Source: Stramonita haemastoma
Lineage: Eukaryota > Mollusca > Gastropoda > Neogastropoda > Muricidae
DNA: 47,500 bases
Reading direction: 5' to 3'
Assembly (NCBI GenBank): GCA_030674155.1
Contig: CM060327.1
Span: forward strand, 12,203,396 to 12,250,895
This document shows, piece by piece, positions 44,069 to 47,500 of the stretch (position 1 is its first letter; each line of letters begins with the position of its first letter). A model generated the notes under the pieces. That model was given only the letters and a program-made list of their open reading frames with translations, made no database searches and was not told the origin of the DNA. The position numbers and the translations under genes were made by a program.

Positions 44069-44428
44069 CTTAGCTACAGTTCCAAGGTTTACCAATGGTG
44101 AGAGTTTGTGTAGCTATGTGCTCATTTTTGTTCACTATGATGGTAGCTGCATTCCAACTTCGAGGATGTATACTGGTTATGTTCGTGATTTTGTAATGCA
44201 GATGTGAATTACGGGATCTTTAACGGACTTTTTTTTTTTTTTTTAATCTTCCGCGTGTGTATATACACAAAGAGAATCGAGGCACTGGCGGATCTGCTCT
44301 TGGAGTTGACCTGGAAGATCGTACAAATCTCTTGACACTAACTTCACCAGACGCCACCGAGGTTCAAACCCACGACTTCATGGACCCATAGGGTTAACGT
44401 TGAATGGTTTCAACCACTTGGCTAAAGC
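44069..44428 (-). mobile_element. tRNA-derived SINE, family E, near full length
   Basis: On the minus strand the head (44,428 downward) has A box TAGCCAAGTGGTTGAAAC, the long arm with GGGTCCATGAAGTCGTGG, and B box GGGTTTGAACCTC. The body passes a T-run at 44,230-44,245. The 3' end is CACCATTGGTAAACCTTGGA then ACTGTAGCT at 44,069. The length is about 360 bp. The long variable arm suggests a class II (Leu/Ser-like) tRNA ancestor. Confidence 0.85.
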
Positions 44429-45234
44429 AAAATATACCATCTTAAATACCACTGCCACAGCAAGCCCACCTCAATGTGTGAAATAAAACCTCCTGAAAAT
44501 ACCAAAAAGAAAAAAAAAATCGATAAACAAAAAATATCATCATACATGAGCAATAAAGCCATCTAATGATTATAAAGAGTTATGGTAAAACCCACCTCTA
44601 TATGCGAAATAAAGCAATACAAAACACAACTTTCTTAGGAAAACCACACCATGTGTGAATTCAACCCATCCAGAATAAACCATTGCAATAAACCTAGCTC
44701 TACCTGTGAAAAAAAGCCATGCAACTGTCATAATAAATCCACTTTAACGTGAAATAAACCCCTCCAAAATACGACCATCATAATAAATTGACATCCACAA
44801 AGGACAAGCTGTCCTTAACTGTTCAGAATGGAGACCGTGTGGTCAAAGGGGAAAATACCGCTACATATTCAAAAGTAATAAAACCAATGGTTGTTTCCCT
44901 TATACCATGTACGTTACACCATTCTATCGACAAAAAAAATGGAAGTATCAATTAAAAAAAAAAAAAAAAAGAGAAAACAATAACTAATACTAATTATATA
45001 TAATTATTGTTATCATTTTAGTGATAATAATGAAGATGACGGTGACAATCATTATCATCTGCTGATAAAGCACAACAAAACAATAAATCGCTACTTTACA
45101 CTGATCTTTATACTTTTAACTGTAATACTAGGACTAGGAATATGTAGGCTATAGATTATCATAGGTTGACTCTTTCAAATCATCAAAAGACCAGGAATAA
45201 TTATGCGGGCTATACATTAGCCTGGATTGAGTCT

Positions 45235-45355
45235 TTTAAGGAAACAGAACATACGCAGCATACATCCCCGAATTGGGGATACAGCTACCTTCATGGAAGA
45301 CAAAAAACGGTCGTATATATGCAAAATCTCAGCATTGGTGAGCCTTGGAGCTCTA
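45235..45355 (+). mobile_element. SINE family E, body fragment
   Basis: Reversed, this reads GGCTAGAGCTCCAAGGCTCA, CCAATGCTGAGA and GGGGATGTATGCTGCGTATG, in the same order as 2,225-2,340 and 44,069-44,190. It explains the 100-150-codon frames here on both strands. Flanks 44,810-45,230 and 45,360-45,570 contain nothing recognisable. Confidence 0.65.
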
Positions 45356-45574
45356 GCCAAGAAACGAATACAAAAAAATTCTATGACGACATGGCATACA
45401 GCAGTCAAGGTTTGAGGTGTGTCTTCTTTTCCATACATAAGAATTTGGGGCTGGAAACGGGGACACTGTCTGATTTTCTTCTCGTTCATTAACAAAAATA
45501 TTTTATCATTTTTTTTTATATGAAAAAAGATTGATTTTCCTTTCATATTTAGAGCTGAAGCTGATCTGAAGGAG

Positions 45575-45575
45575 G

Positions 45576-45638
<63 letters not shown>

Positions 45639-45650
45639 TTGTTGTTGTTT
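45575..45650 (+). repeat. (GT)n-(GTT)n compound microsatellite
   Basis: About 16 GT dinucleotides, then TTGCTG/TTG trinucleotides; (GTT)n returns at 45,701-45,715. Confidence 0.95.
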
Positions 45651-46133
45651 TTTCGCTTTGTTTTGCTTTCCACGATGTTGAATTCTCCAAGACTGAAAGT
45701 GTTGTTGTTGTTGTTTTTTCTTTTTCCTCCTCTCACAAATTATTTTTTTAAATTTTGTCAAAAAAAACTCACCCCCCCCCCCCCTCCTCATTACTTCGTC
45801 CTCCTCCTTGATCCACTTAAACCCCACCCCCCACCCCCCCCACCCACCCACCCCACCCCTAATCCACAGTCACACTGTACAAGAGGAAGAGAGGGGAAAA
45901 GATGAAACGCGAGGAGCCTCCACCGCTAATACTTTAGCCCCCACCTCTGTCTCTCCTTCCTTCCCATCCCTCCGAAGTCAAAACTGAAGAACTAATTTTC
46001 TCCTGAAAAAAGAAGAGGGACGAGGGGTTGGGGTGGTGTGGGGCCGGGAGGAGGGGGGGGGGCTTATGTCCTGGGGGTCAGTTCATACTCAAATAAAACC
46101 CTCCTGTATAGTAGTGTACTGATGAAGCGTTCG

Positions 46134-46158
46134 GTGTGTGTGTGTGTGTGTGTGTGTG

Positions 46159-46201
<43 letters not shown>

Positions 46202-46224
46202 CATGCGTGTGCGCGTGCGCGCGT
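46134..46224 (+). repeat. (GT)n/(GC)n alternating tract
   Basis: About 60 bases of GT with one TT break, continuing as GCGTGCATGCGTGTGCGCGTGCGCGCG. It is strictly alternating purine-pyrimidine over long stretches, hence a Z-DNA candidate. Confidence 0.95.
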
Positions 46225-46377
46225 TCGTGGGCATAAAATACAAAAGAAAAGGACAAAGAATGAAAACACCCCGAATTAAAGAAACAAAAAACAAAATCAT
46301 GCAACATATCAGAACATGACCACACAGTCAGTATATCACTACATAGTATGGTGAATAGTAAAACGCATTATAGTACA

Positions 46378-46618
46378 GGTAAAGGTGTCCCTAACCTGAG
46401 AGGGGGGGGGGGTCGTAGGGGAGTGAGGCATCAGAGACCTCAGCTTCTCTAGGGGCCAGCATGTTGAGGGCAGGTACCCATTTACAGCTGGGTGAACTGG
46501 GAGACTGTACTGAAGCCAAGGCCAACGGTTACCCCATCCAACTGGTAAACACGTTCGACGCTGCTTAACTTGACTGGGGGAAAGCGATTGCTCTGACCAC
46601 TTAGCTATCCCGCCCTCT
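46378..46618 (-). mobile_element. tRNA-derived SINE, family A, copy 3
   Basis: On the minus strand the head AGAGGGCGGGATAGCTAAGT starts at 46,618. The 3' end CCTTTACC lies at about 46,378. A run of G (46,402-46,411) has expanded inside. The TGAGGGCAGGTACCC junction marks it as an intermediate between copies 1 and 2. Confidence 0.9.
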
Positions 46619-46621
46619 AAT

Positions 46622-46905
46622 TACAGTAGTGTATAGTAATAGTAGTAGTAGTATAGTAAATACTAATGACACTAATATAGTAATGACACGTATTATAGTA
46701 GTGACACTATTATAGTAGTGACACGCATTATAGTAGTGAAATAATTATATTTGAGTAGTGACACATATTATAGTAGTGACATGTATTAGAGTAGTGACAC
46801 ATGTTATAGTAGTGACATAATTATATAAGAGTAGTGACACATATTAGAGTAGTGACATATTATAGCAATGACACACATTATAGTAGTGACACATGATACA
46901 GAATT
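46622..46905 (+). repeat. Minisatellite, 16-21-bp unit
   Basis: ATTATAGTAGTGACAC and variants recur about 14 times, starting immediately at the head end of the SINE. The tract may have grown from AGTAGTAGTA at its left edge. Confidence 0.9.
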
Positions 46906-47500
46906 GCCCTAATCAACTATCCGCTGAGGTCACAAAGACATGTAGCAAGGACCATAGGCCTAACAACATTATAAGAAAGGGAAACATTTATTTGCTCAAA
47001 TAGTAATGGATCAGTTTGTAATTTTTTTTAAACCTATATAAACTGTTTCGCCAAATAGAAGTATCAATTTTAAGACTCAAGGCTGTATTACCAGCCAGTA
47101 AATTATGTGTATAGATTAGTTATTGTATTTTCGGTTTTTCTATCTAAGATACATACATTTGAAACTGTAAACTTCACGCATTACGTTTAGAACGTGAGTG
47201 TCCTTAGTTTTGAATTGTTACTGTCATAAGACATTCTAAAGATAAAGATCGATCATCAAACTGGTGACAGCACCAGTTCAGAGGTCAAATAACATAACAG
47301 GATGATTTAAGAACAATATGTATGTAGTTGTTTTGTGTTTTGTATTGTGTTTTTGCTGTGAGACGCTAGATACTGATAACCACGATAACGGAGATGTGAC
47401 TGTCTCTCTTTCAACAGCTGGTATCGATCTCCAGACCCCAGCTGACTAGATAGCAACACAAAGTGGGCAGTGTCATCACCGGGAGTTGTGGCGAGCTCCT
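46906..47500. other. No gene recognised; possible splice acceptor at 47,417
   Basis: The stretch is mostly non-repetitive. TGTCTCTCTTTCAACAG ending at 47,417 fits an acceptor, but all three frames after it stop within 36 bases. It would be a non-coding or terminal exon if used. Confidence 0.35.

Larger units (their letters stand above)
40680..44800 (-). repeat. Satellite block 4, 49-51-bp monomer, opposite orientation
   Basis: Over 60 imperfect copies of CATGTGAAATAAAGCCATCT, AAAATACAACCATCATAATA and AACCCACCTCCA, degenerate at both ends. The most homogeneous part is 43,270-43,700, with an exact 49-base step between 43,381 and 43,430. On the complementary strand the monomer contains AGATGGCTTTATTTCACATG, which resembles the ATGGCTGTAGTTTCA core of blocks 1-3. 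SINEs interrupt the array at 42,007, 42,640 and 44,069. Confidence 0.88.

Noticed and set aside
45166..45690. 108- and 157-codon frames on opposite strands
   Set aside because: The central part matches SINE family E copies at 2,225 and 44,069, and the rest is (GT)n/(GTT)n.
47401..47500. Last exon starting at 47,418
   Set aside because: The acceptor is good, but all frames stop within 36 bases and the window ends. Kept only as a possible site.

Overview
The window looks like intergenic or intronic DNA from a repeat-dense animal genome, most likely a marine gastropod mollusc. The evidence is several families of tRNA-headed SINEs with pol III A and B boxes, remnants of APE-type non-LTR retrotransposons, a DNA transposon with clean ends, very long (GT)n and poly-G/poly-C tracts, and splice-type signals. 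There is no bacterial gene organisation. The gastropod call rests on my memory of one SINE 3' module (motif TTTCTCTGCGTGAAATTCGG) as common in caenogastropod genomes; I could not check it. No host protein-coding gene can be called with confidence.

Layout. 0-6.2 kb: a 525-bp tandem duplication carrying a candidate terminal exon, SINE remnants, and a dispersed repeat present twice. 6.3-16.1 kb: a 30-bp minisatellite, then about 9 kb of higher-order repeat. Its 0.55-1.5-kb units each combine an AT-rich body with a block of (GT)n-linked copies of a short hairpin-forming module. 16-20 kb: low-complexity DNA and a degenerate 1-kb tandem repeat. 20.5-24.9 kb: a 49-bp minisatellite, a LINE relic, a SINE, two small tandem arrays that run straight into candidate splice acceptors, and two LINE 3' ends. 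One of these has a nearly intact reverse transcriptase domain. 25.6-26.6 kb: a 970-bp hAT-like DNA transposon with terminal inverted repeats, a direct-repeat target duplication and a transposase N-terminal remnant. 27-33.1 kb: a mosaic of SINEs and LINE fragments, including an endonuclease piece. 33.2-39.3 kb: a third array that runs into a candidate acceptor, then a large satellite of 48-, 45- and about 44-bp monomers. 40.6-44.8 kb: a 49-bp satellite on the opposite strand that shares motifs with the first. 45-47.5 kb: more SINEs, microsatellites and a short minisatellite.

The one plausible trace of a host gene is a set of short plus-strand candidate exons with good splice sites or open frames (21,533; 22,243-22,299; 29,216-29,287; 33,426). 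Three of these sit directly behind tandem arrays whose repeat unit resembles the acceptor junction itself. I do not recognise the encoded peptides. The long ORFs of the window (up to 662 codons) are by-products of satellite monomers whose length is a multiple of three, or of (GT)n tracts.
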